This document shows, one piece after another, positions 1-6,950 of a DNA stretch of 40,177 nucleotides. This stretch comes from an uncultured Mucilaginibacter sp. GTDB lineage: Bacteria; Bacteroidota; Bacteroidia; Sphingobacteriales; Sphingobacteriaceae. The notes beneath the pieces are model-generated. The model worked only from the letters and a program-made list of their open reading frames with translations, did no database searches and was not told the DNA's origin. How positions within the stretch are numbered: the stretch's first letter is position 1; each line of letters opens with the position of its first letter. Made by a program: the position numbers and the translations under genes. Location: positions 1 through 40,177 of the forward strand of contig NZ_CAMLOV010000034.1 in assembly GCF_946481715.1 (NCBI RefSeq), in the 5' to 3' direction.

Positions 1-1618
1 TATAAGTAAGCCCCAAACTACCGGAGATACCGTGGTAATAATGGTTAAAATTGGGGAACTGCAGCCGCCCGCCAGGCGTATTGGCAGCTACCCTTTGCTC
101 AAAACCGTTGGCAGCATTTGGCCCCACATAAAAATCATCCCAGCGGATGTTGCGGGTATCGTACCGGATACCGCCCGAAATATCGGCGTTGCCGATGGTC
201 TTTTTCGCGAAAAAGAAAGCCCCCACATCGAACAAATTATAATCGGGGATGGGGAAATCGGTAGCCGCCTTGCTTCGGTTGGTTTGGTAAATACCGTTTA
301 CACCAAAAGAGGTCTCTATTCCTGCAAACACCGGCGGGCTGTATCTGAGATCGTAATTCAATGTATTCAGCGTAACGTACAAGCCCGCCTGCTGCGGCTG
401 TGTGGGGTGGTTATACTCGCGGCGCACGCTTTGCTGCCCGCCAATGGATGCATCAAGCACACCATCGCCCAGTTTAAACTCGTTTTTACTGTAGATGCGG
501 TAATGCTGAATGTGCTGGTGCAGTGGCGTAATTGCATACGATTTTAATAAATCTTCGGGAGCGAAAGGCCGGCTCTTGATGTTATCGTTAGGCCCCTCGG
601 CTACCTGTTTGGTAAATTTACGGGTAAGCGAATCGCGGCTGCCATCGGGGATCTCCTGCTGGTTGTTATAAATTGTAGCGGCCAATTGCGAGTACCCCCA
701 TTTTTTATCGGTACGCACCATGCCCGAGGCGATATACTCGCGGAATGCAGAATTATAAACCGGTCCGTCAATCTTATTCTGGTAATTATGCGCCAGTTTA
801 CCGGTGATGCGAAAGGCGTATTTCCAATCGCTTTTTTTGTACGATAAGCCAAGCGACGAGCCAATGAGCCCGTTATTGGTATGGTAATCAGTCGCAAAAT
901 CGCCTTTTAGTTTGCCTTCATCGCCATTGGGGATATAAGGGATCAGGTTAATTACCCCCGCCAGCGCATCCGAGCCATAGGTTAAACTTGCCGGGCCTTT
1001 GATCACTTCGGCGCGCGAGATGCCATACTGGTCTATCTCAATCCCATGCTCATCGCCCCATTGCTGCCCTTCCTGGCGAATGCCGTCGTACAACGTTAAA
1101 ACGCGGTTATAGCCCAGCCCCCTGATGAAGGGCTTGGAGATATTTGGTCCTGTGGTAACGGCGGTAACACCCGGCACGCCCTTAATAATGGCATCGATGA
1201 TGTTGTTGTTTACGTGCTGATCTATATCCGTTTTGGTCATTACCGCAATGGGCACCGGGTTGCTGCGCAGTTCGGTAGCACGCGATACACCTGTAACCAC
1301 CACTTCGTTTAATTTGGAACTACCCTCTTTTAATTCGGCGCTGAGCGTTACTGCCTTGCCGCCGGTAACGATTGCCTTTATCCTTTCGGGATAATAACCT
1401 ACGCTGCTAAATACCACGGTATACTGCCCGGCAGGCAGGTTTTTAATTTCATAGTAACCCTGCTCGTTTGTTGTAGCGCCATGCCTGGTGCCCCAGAGCG
1501 TAACCGTAGCATAAGCCAGCGGCGTGCTATTAGCCGTTACGCTGCCGGATAAACTTGCGCTTTGGGCGAAAGCCGTTGATACACAAAGTAAATATAAAGC
1601 AAGTATTAGATAGCGCAT
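1..1618 (-). CDS. TonB-dependent receptor, partial (C-terminus beyond left edge)
   Basis: Outer-membrane active transporter, energised by TonB, for a metal complex or other scarce nutrient. Translating leftward from the ATG at 1618 gives 539 residues before the window ends. Residues 1-19 (MRYLILALYLLCVSTAFAQ) form a signal peptide. Residues about 20-110 are a carboxypeptidase-regulatory-like beta domain, with YATVTLWGT and NEQGYYEIKNLPAGQYTV. The plug domain follows from about 117 (LNEVVVTGVSRATELRSNP) with FIRGLGYNRVLTLYDGIRQE and the typical VIKGPASLTYGSDALAGVIN. Barrel strands fill the remainder. It is divergent from the DtxR-type regulator at 1744, and its promoter carries that regulator's probable operator, so a metal-related substrate (Mn or Fe) is the best inference. 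The true length is unknown. Confidence 0.9.
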   Translation of the reverse strand, partial: MRYLILALYLLCVSTAFAQSASLSGSVTANSTPLAYATVTLWGTRHGATTNEQGYYEIKNLPAGQYTVVFSSVGYYPERIKAIVTGGKAVTLSAELKEGSSKLNEVVVTGVSRATELRSNPVPIAVMTKTDIDQHVNNNIIDAIIKGVPGVTAVTTGPNISKPFIRGLGYNRVLTLYDGIRQEGQQWGDEHGIEIDQYGISRAEVIKGPASLTYGSDALAGVINLIPYIPNGDEGKLKGDFATDYHTNNGLIGSSLGLSYKKSDWKYAFRITGKLAHNYQNKIDGPVYNSAFREYIASGMVRTDKKWGYSQLAATIYNNQQEIPDGSRDSLTRKFTKQVAEGPNDNIKSRPFAPEDLLKSYAITPLHQHIQHYRIYSKNEFKLGDGVLDASIGGQQSVRREYNHPTQPQQAGLYVTLNTLNYDLRYSPPVFAGIETSFGVNGIYQTNRSKAATDFPIPDYNLFDVGAFFFAKKTIGNADISGGIRYDTRNIRWDDFYVGPNAANGFEQRVAANTPGGRLQFPNFNHYYHGISGSLGLTY

Positions 1619-1634
1619 CGGATGTTGTGTTGTA

Positions 1635-1665
1635 CAAACGTATTAATAAAAACTGACAAACTAAA
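1635..1665 (-). promoter_or_regulatory. Bacteroidota-type promoter of the TonB receptor
   Basis: On the minus strand the -7 box reads TACGTTTG (1642-1635), an exact match to TAnnTTTG. A TTTA -33-like box lies 19 bases upstream at 1665-1662, or 23 bases upstream at 1669-1666. These -33 candidates touch or lie inside the left arm of the inverted repeat, so a bound repressor would block them. Predicted transcription starts near 1628, about ten bases before the receptor ATG. Confidence 0.5.
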
Positions 1666-1698
1666 TAAATAAAATTAGTCTTGCCTAATTTTATTTAT
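1665..1698. promoter_or_regulatory. Probable DtxR/MntR operator (inverted repeat)
   Basis: Perfect 14-base arms (1665-1678 and 1685-1698) around a 6-base spacer TCTTGC. The core reads TTAG-N6-CTAA, resembling the TTAG...CTAA ends of known DtxR-family operators. It sits between the divergent TonB receptor and DtxR-type regulator and overlaps the -33 region of both predicted promoters. Autoregulation plus control of the receptor is the inference. Confidence 0.65.
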
Positions 1699-1723
1699 AA
1701 CGGCGGTTTTTTGTTTATGTTTG
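1694..1723 (+). promoter_or_regulatory. Bacteroidota-type promoter of the DtxR-family regulator
   Basis: TTTA at 1694-1697, an 18-base gap, then TATGTTTG at 1716-1723, an exact TAnnTTTG match. Transcription would start near 1730, which excludes upstream in-frame starts and supports the ATG at 1744. The -33 element lies within the right arm of the operator. Confidence 0.5.
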
Positions 1724-1743
1724 TATTACCCACAATAAGAAAC

Positions 1744-2400
1744 ATGCATACGCTATCGGAAGAGAATTACCTGAAATGTATTTACCGCCTTTGGCAGGAC
1801 AAGGGCGAGAAAATTACGCCCACCGCCATTGCCGAATGGCTGGGCAATAACCCGGCGTCGGTAGTGGATATGATACGCAAGCTTACCGATAAGCAGCTGA
1901 TCATCTACGATAAAAAGAAGGGTGTTGAACTTACTGCCCTGGGGCAAAAAGACGCTGCGCTAATCGTTCGGCGCCACCGTTTGTGGGAGGTGTTCTTGTT
2001 GGAAAAACTGGGTTACGATTGGGATGAGATACACGATATTGCCGAACAACTGGAGCATATAAAAGATGCCACGCTGGCCGACAGGCTGGATAAATTCCTG
2101 GGGTTCCCGGAGTACGACCCGCATGGCGACCCGATACCCAAAGCCAATGGCAAAATGGCCAAGCGCCACTCCACCACCTTAACCGACCTAAAGCCCGGCA
2201 CCACCTGCCGCGTGGCGGCCGTTAAAGATACAACCAGCGCTTTTTTGCAATACCTGCAAAAGCTGGATATCAGCATCGGCACCAAAGTGCAACTGGTAGA
2301 GAAAATTCAGTTTGACGGTTCGCTGGTGATCAGCATAAACGGGGGCGAACGCACAACCGTGTCGCAAAAATTTGGTGAGAATATTTTGGTAGATATGTAA
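1744..2400 (+). CDS. DtxR/MntR-family metal-dependent transcriptional regulator
   Basis: A 218-residue metalloregulator that represses metal-uptake genes when Mn(II) or Fe(II) is plentiful. The N-terminal winged helix (about 5-65, with NNPASVVDMIRKL) is followed by the dimerisation and metal domain (70-135) and an FeoA/SH3-like C-terminal domain (150-218, starting LKPGTTCRV). By alignment with DtxR/MntR I see H78 and E82 (RRHRLWE), then H97, E101, E104 and H105 (IHDIAEQLEH). Glu at the position of DtxR Cys102 is the MntR-like state, favouring manganese. Position 8 is Asn rather than the MntR Asp or DtxR Met, so the primary site may differ. The ATG at 1744 is chosen because the predicted promoter ends just upstream. 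It faces the TonB receptor across a shared operator. Confidence 0.88.
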   Translation: MHTLSEENYLKCIYRLWQDKGEKITPTAIAEWLGNNPASVVDMIRKLTDKQLIIYDKKKGVELTALGQKDAALIVRRHRLWEVFLLEKLGYDWDEIHDIAEQLEHIKDATLADRLDKFLGFPEYDPHGDPIPKANGKMAKRHSTTLTDLKPGTTCRVAAVKDTTSAFLQYLQKLDISIGTKVQLVEKIQFDGSLVISINGGERTTVSQKFGENILVDM

Positions 2401-2415
2401 AAAGGCAGCGTGCTG

Positions 2416-2649
2416 TTATTGGTCGAACGGGTTCTCCGAGCTTTCCTCGTGCGCCTTGTCCTGGTATTTATATTTCATAATTACCAAAATAGTAGCAGCG
2501 CTAAACATCAATGTAGGGATAACTGCTATAACCAAACGCCAGGTTTGGTGCGAATCGATAGCCTTATTAATAGAATTAACACCAACAGCAACCATCCCGA
2601 TGAAGATCATCAGCGGGACTATTAACTTGCGGTTTTCTGGTGTTGCCAT
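2416..2649 (-). CDS. Small two-helix membrane protein, unknown function
   Basis: 77 residues with two hydrophobic segments, about residues 9-29 (LIVPLMIFIGMVAVGV) and 37-57 (RLVIAVIPTLMFSAATILVI), and a charged C-terminus rich in Lys, Glu and Asp (YQDKAHEESSENPFDQ). I do not recognise the family. It converges on the DtxR-type gene with a 15-base gap. The hydrophobic pattern and plausible ATG support a real gene, but no motif gives a function. Confidence 0.6.
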   Translation of the reverse strand: MATPENRKLIVPLMIFIGMVAVGVNSINKAIDSHQTWRLVIAVIPTLMFSAATILVIMKYKYQDKAHEESSENPFDQ

Positions 2650-2753
2650 ATCTAAAGGTACAAATATTTACGATACAATTAATATTAATTTAACAGATTT
2701 AGTTAATTAACAGGACTATACAGTTAGGAAACACGGCCGTTTTGCTTAAAAAG

Positions 2754-2972
2754 CTACCTTTTCTTCAAAAATTCGGTACGCAATACAATGCTCATTCCGT
2801 CAACCTTGCAATCAACTTCTTCGTCGTTATCGGTAAGGCGTATCTTTTTCACCAGCGTGCCTTGCTTTAGCGTGGTACCGCCTCCTTTTACCTTTAAACT
2901 TTTTATCAGGGTTACGCTATCACCATCTTTTAATTGGTTGCCATTGCTGTCTTTTACTATCAATTCGCTCAT
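2754..2972 (-). CDS. PhnA/YjdM-family C-terminal domain protein
   Basis: 72 residues matching the conserved C-terminal domain of the PhnA/YjdM family: [19 protein letters not shown], then [19 protein letters not shown], and [19 protein letters not shown] at the end. The N-terminal zinc ribbon of E. coli YjdM is absent, so this is the short single-domain form seen in many Bacteroidota. The name alkylphosphonate utilisation is historical; no biochemical role is established by the sequence. It stands alone, divergent from the gene at 3149. Confidence 0.82.
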   Translation of the reverse strand: MSELIVKDSNGNQLKDGDSVTLIKSLKVKGGGTTLKQGTLVKKIRLTDNDEEVDCKVDGMSIVLRTEFLKKR

Positions 2973-3148
2973 GGGGCAAAGTTACAGAGATAATTGGAAT
3001 AGTTTAGGCTAGTGATTATCCCGGGAGACTAAATATATTTCTCTAAAGCCCATTCTTTATTTACCCATTATATTTTCTTAAATTGCTCAAATCAGCATTC
3101 CTGTTGCCGATTTAACCAATTGTAAACCAGTACCTAAACTACGCCTTT

Positions 3149-5599
3149 ATGAAAAATGTAATTGCCTGTATTGCCTGTGTTTTATTACTGGCCTGCCATG
3201 CTTTTGCACAAACGGAAAAACCTGTTACGTTAAAAGAGCGGGCATCCGGTTTAAAGGCGTTTTTAGATCAGCATGAAATAGAGAAGGCTTACCTGCATTT
3301 TGATAAGCCGTATTACGCAGCGGGCGATACCATTTATTTTAAAGCGTATGTTTTGGCGGGCGAAAAAAATGCTCTGTCGCCATTAAGCGGCGTATTATAT
3401 GCCGACTTGATAAGCCCTGAGGATAAAGTTGCCAAAGCTATAAAACTACAGGTAATTGATGGGCTGGCCTGGGGCGATATTACCCTGCCCGATTCGCTCC
3501 CCGGCGGAAACTACCGCATACGTGCCTATACCAAATTGATGCAGAACTATGGCAGCGAACTGTTTTTTGATAGGGTAATACCTATTGGCGCTATTATAAA
3601 AATACCGGTTGCTAAGGCAACAAAAAGTACCGCCGTTGCAGCAACCCGGCCCGATATGCAGTTCTTCCCCGAAGGCGGCGGGATGGTAGCAGGCGTTGCT
3701 TCAAAAATAGCCTTTAAAGCCATTATACCGGGCGGCGGGGGCATCAACGTCAACGGAACTATCTTCAACAATAGCAATAAGCCGGTTGCCAAATTTGCGT
3801 CGGCACATTTAGGTATGGGTGCGTTTACTATCACCCCGGTTGCAGGCGAAACTTACCGTACCGAACTTGTTTACGGCAATGGCACTAAGGCAAGCATTGC
3901 CCTGCCCGCCGCCAATACCGATGGCGTAGCAGTAGCTGTGTTTGATTCCACCTCAAAAATATCGGTGCATATCAATCCGTCGAAAAGTTTTTACGAGCAG
4001 AGCAAAGGCCAGCCGCTGGGGCTGTTTATTTATTCGGGTGGGAGGCTTACTACGGTTTCTGATGTGATGGACGGGACAGATATGCGTTTCGATATCCAAA
4101 AATCGGGGCTGCACTCGGGTATCACCCAAATAACGTTGCTATCCGCCAAAGGCGAGCCGCTTTGCGAACGGCTGGTGTTTATAAATAAAGATGATAAGCT
4201 GGACCTGAGCCTAAGCACCGATAAAAAGGTGTACAGGCAGCGTGAAAAAGTTAAGGTGAGCTTTCATGTAGACGATACCGGTTTTGAAGCCCTCCCCGCC
4301 CATTTTTCGGTAGCAGTTATCGATAGAAGCAAAGTATTGGTAGATGAAGATAAGGAAGAGAACATACTCACCTACCTGTTGCTTACCTCTTGCTTAAAAG
4401 GCAATATAGAAGAGCCCGGTTATTATTTTAACAAGCCGGATGCTAAAAAACGGGCGGAGCTTGACCTGGTGATGCTTACACATGGCTACCGCCGCTTTAC
4501 CTGGAAGGCACTGGCCAACAATGATGTACCGCCGCCAACCATTGCGGCCGAAAAGAATTTAAGTATAGCAGGTACGGCTAAATCATTGTGGGGTAAGCCC
4601 ATTGATAACGGGGTGATTACGCTTATCCCACAAGCCGGCGGGAATTTGCTGAGCGAAAAAACCGATAAATCGGGCACTTTCAATTTTAGCAACCTGGTGT
4701 TTTTTGATAGTACACGTTTTGTGCTGAACGCTGTAAATGCTAAGGGAAAAAACAATACGCAGCTAATGTATAAACGCGAATTGACGCCCCCGGTTGATCC
4801 TGTTCAATACTTTGCAGGAACCGATACTTCTTCTGCTGGAATTATACAGGCATACCTGCAAAACAGCAAAAACCGGCACAATGATTACCTTAAATATAAC
4901 GGGCCGGGCAAGCAATTAAAAGAGGTGGTTATCCGGTCGGTAAAAAAAGCAGCTTACCGTACGCAAAGCCTGGCAGGTGCCGGAAACGCAGATGTTTTGA
5001 TAAAAGGGGAAGACCTGCATTCCGGCTTTTTGGCACTCACTCTTACTGGGCGTATTGGAGGGGTATATTTTGCAGCCGCAGATCAGCCTGATGGCGGTGT
5101 TCCTAAAATGCAGATTGGAAGTGGCCCAATGTTAGTGGTAGTTGATGGCGTTCAACGCGCTCCGCTTCCCGGCAAACCGGTTGGGATAAACGATATTAAC
5201 CCCGATGATGTAGAAACAATAGAGGTGCTTAAATATGCCAGCGCAGCCATTTACGGGATGAGCGGCGGCAACGGAGTAATAGTGATCACAACCAAACAGG
5301 GTGTGGGCCGCGATCCAAAGGATATTCAATCGCGTGGTATACTTCCTATAACTATTAACGGCTTTTATAAAGCGCGTGAATTTTATGCGCCGCGCTATGA
5401 TTTTGTAAACAACCACACCCGGCCCGACCTGCGCAGCACCATCCACTGGCTGGCGGAAATAAGCCCCGATAAAAATGGTAACGCTTCCTTCGACTTTTAC
5501 AATGCCGACGGTGTTGGGCAATACCAAATAATTATCGAAGGCATTAATAACGTTGGCACTGCAGGGGCAGCAAAGTTTAGTTATGAGGTGAAGGAGTAG
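3149..5599 (+). CDS. MG2-domain protein with C-terminal TonB plug-like domain
   Basis: 816 residues with a signal peptide (MKNVIACIACVLLLACHAFAQ). After it comes a macroglobulin MG2-like region (about 45-150: KAYLHFDKPYYAAGDTIYFK, then LPGGNYRIRAYTKLMQN), further beta domains to about 480, and a carboxypeptidase-like repeat (SIAGTAKSLWGKPIDNGVI). A TonB-receptor plug-like domain at about 590-705 includes LKEVVIRSVKK, MLVVVDGVQ and the closing YGMSGGNGVIVITTKQG. A short beta region ends the protein, with no beta-barrel. Large proteins of this architecture are common in Bacteroidota and are usually annotated only as plug-domain proteins. It is probably periplasmic or outer-membrane associated. 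The gene is monocistronic, with repeat-rich DNA after it. Confidence 0.85.
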   Translation: MKNVIACIACVLLLACHAFAQTEKPVTLKERASGLKAFLDQHEIEKAYLHFDKPYYAAGDTIYFKAYVLAGEKNALSPLSGVLYADLISPEDKVAKAIKLQVIDGLAWGDITLPDSLPGGNYRIRAYTKLMQNYGSELFFDRVIPIGAIIKIPVAKATKSTAVAATRPDMQFFPEGGGMVAGVASKIAFKAIIPGGGGINVNGTIFNNSNKPVAKFASAHLGMGAFTITPVAGETYRTELVYGNGTKASIALPAANTDGVAVAVFDSTSKISVHINPSKSFYEQSKGQPLGLFIYSGGRLTTVSDVMDGTDMRFDIQKSGLHSGITQITLLSAKGEPLCERLVFINKDDKLDLSLSTDKKVYRQREKVKVSFHVDDTGFEALPAHFSVAVIDRSKVLVDEDKEENILTYLLLTSCLKGNIEEPGYYFNKPDAKKRAELDLVMLTHGYRRFTWKALANNDVPPPTIAAEKNLSIAGTAKSLWGKPIDNGVITLIPQAGGNLLSEKTDKSGTFNFSNLVFFDSTRFVLNAVNAKGKNNTQLMYKRELTPPVDPVQYFAGTDTSSAGIIQAYLQNSKNRHNDYLKYNGPGKQLKEVVIRSVKKAAYRTQSLAGAGNADVLIKGEDLHSGFLALTLTGRIGGVYFAAADQPDGGVPKMQIGSGPMLVVVDGVQRAPLPGKPVGINDINPDDVETIEVLKYASAAIYGMSGGNGVIVITTKQGVGRDPKDIQSRGILPITINGFYKAREFYAPRYDFVNNHTRPDLRSTIHWLAEISPDKNGNASFDFYNADGVGQYQIIIEGINNVGTAGAAKFSYEVKE

Positions 5600-5620
5600 G
5601 GAGCGCCTGTAGTAGAAGAA

Positions 5621-5771
5621 CGTCCTTGCGAGGTACGAAGCAATCTCTACATAGGACGGGCCGCCTTGCAATCGAATATGCAAAGCTCAGAGATTATTAA
5701 TATTTTGATTTTTCTTTAAGGTATTAATGAGCTCCCTTTGGTCGGTTGTCTTCGTGCCCCGCAGCAATGAC
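5621..5771. repeat. Degenerate copy of a 27-base interspersed palindromic repeat
   Basis: 5621-5647 matches 26 of 27 bases of the left arm of the element at 19327-19421 (core TTGCGAGGTACGAAGCAAT). A decayed right arm is recognisable around 5747-5771 (TCTTCGTGCC...CAATGAC). It fills the gap between the convergent genes at 3149 and 5840. Confidence 0.6.
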
Positions 5772-5784
5772 TTGGACGAAAACA

Positions 5785-5832
5785 AAACGCCCCGCGACAG
5801 GATGTCGAGAGGCGTTTCAAATATTTGAAACG
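5785..5832 (-). terminator. Probable terminator after pdhB, with adjacent palindrome
   Basis: Read leftward after the pdhB stop: a 20-base perfect palindrome (5832-5813), then an outer stem GGCGTTT/AAACGCC (5811-5817 with 5785-5791) enclosing an inner CGACA/TGTCG hairpin, followed on the minus strand by a T-rich GTTTTGTTTT tail. This fits an intrinsic terminator for the leftward gene. Confidence 0.5.
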
Positions 5833-5839
5833 TTACAAA

Positions 5840-6823
5840 CTATTTTGCAACGTACATTACTTCTTTAACCGCTTTAATTACGCGCTCCGGGTTTGGCAGG
5901 TATTCCTGTATCAGGGTTGGTGCGTAAGGCAATGGTACATCGCCGCCCATAATGCGCAGGATAGGTGCATCTAAATAATCAAATGCATCTTTTTGCACTT
6001 TAAATGCTATTTCGGTTGCGATAGAACCTAATGGCCAGCTTTCTTCTACAATTACCAAACGGTTTGTTTTCTTAACCGATTCGATGATGCAAGGGTAATC
6101 GATAGGGCGCACGGTACGCAAATCGATAACCTCGGCGTGGATGCCTTCTTTTTCTAATTCGGCGGCAGCAGCGTTAACCACTTTCATGATCTTGCCGAAA
6201 CCAACCAGGGTAACATCGCTGCCTTCTTTAGTTACAGCAGCTTTACCAATTGGTATATAATATGTTTCTTCGGGTACTTCGCCTTTATCACCGTACATCA
6301 ATTCCGATTCCATGAAAATACACGGGTCCGGGTCGATGATACATGATTTTAATAAGCCTTTTGCATCTGCAGGGTTTGATGGTACCACCACCTTTAAGCC
6401 CGGGCAGTTTGCATACCAGTTTTCGAAACACTGGCTATGCTGAGAGCTTAGCATACCCGCGTTGCCTGTTGGGCCACGGAATACGATAGGCACCGAGAAC
6501 TGGCCACCGCTCATGCTCATGATCTTGGCAGCGCCGTTGATGATCTGGTCGATAGCAACCAGCGAGAAGTTGAAAGTCATGAATTCGATAATAGGCTTTA
6601 AACCATTCATGGCCGAGCCTATGCCTATACCGGCAAAACCCAATTCAGAGATAGGTGTATCTATTACGCGTTTTGCGCCAAACTCGTCCAACATACCCTG
6701 GCTTACTTTGTAGGCACCGTTATATTCGGCAACCTCTTCGCCCATTAGGTAAATGTTTTCGTCCTTGCGCATTTCTTCCTGCATGGCTTCCCTAAGCGCT
6801 TCCCTGAATTGTATTTCTCTCAT
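5840..6823 (-). CDS. pdhB: Pyruvate dehydrogenase E1 component, beta subunit
   Basis: 327 residues, full length for the E1-beta family. With E1-alpha it performs the thiamine-diphosphate-dependent decarboxylation of pyruvate and reductive acetylation of the E2 lipoyl domain. Recognisable blocks are the N-terminal REALREAMQEEMRKDENIY, the cofactor-region EEVAEYNGAYKVSQGM, DTPISELGFAGIGIGSAMNG, FRGPTGNAGMLSSQHSQCFE, and the C-terminal transketolase-like domain with VIDLRTVRPID and VEESWPLGSIATEIA. The alpha subunit is not in this window, so the complex is encoded at several loci. A strong promoter match lies just upstream. Confidence 0.95.
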   Translation of the reverse strand: MREIQFREALREAMQEEMRKDENIYLMGEEVAEYNGAYKVSQGMLDEFGAKRVIDTPISELGFAGIGIGSAMNGLKPIIEFMTFNFSLVAIDQIINGAAKIMSMSGGQFSVPIVFRGPTGNAGMLSSQHSQCFENWYANCPGLKVVVPSNPADAKGLLKSCIIDPDPCIFMESELMYGDKGEVPEETYYIPIGKAAVTKEGSDVTLVGFGKIMKVVNAAAAELEKEGIHAEVIDLRTVRPIDYPCIIESVKKTNRLVIVEESWPLGSIATEIAFKVQKDAFDYLDAPILRIMGGDVPLPYAPTLIQEYLPNPERVIKAVKEVMYVAK

Positions 6824-6852
6824 TATTATTTAAAATGAAGTTTTTGCGATGG

Positions 6853-6881
6853 CAAATATAATCAAAATGTGGAAAATGCAA
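6853..6881 (-). promoter_or_regulatory. Promoter of pdhB
   Basis: On the minus strand TTG (6881-6879), an 18-base gap, then TATATTTG (6860-6853), an exact match to the Bacteroidota TAnnTTTG -7 box. Transcription would start near 6845, about 22 bases before the pdhB ATG. Confidence 0.55.
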
Positions 6882-6950
6882 TCAGCCGCGCAATACACTT
6901 ATTGTTTATCTATTATTTGTTACATTGCCCTAACCAAAACCCGTTCCCCA

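Noticed and set aside
32..547. Rightward 171-codon frame at the left edge
   Set aside because: It lies antisense to the TonB receptor, whose plug and barrel sequence reads clearly on the minus strand.
5132..5683. Leftward 183-codon frame
   Set aside because: It is antisense to the plug-domain end of the 816-residue protein and has no recognisable domain.
6849..6950. Longer N-terminus of the DUF4153 protein
   Set aside because: The stretch contains the pdhB promoter on the opposite strand, and the family-like sequence begins after 6951.
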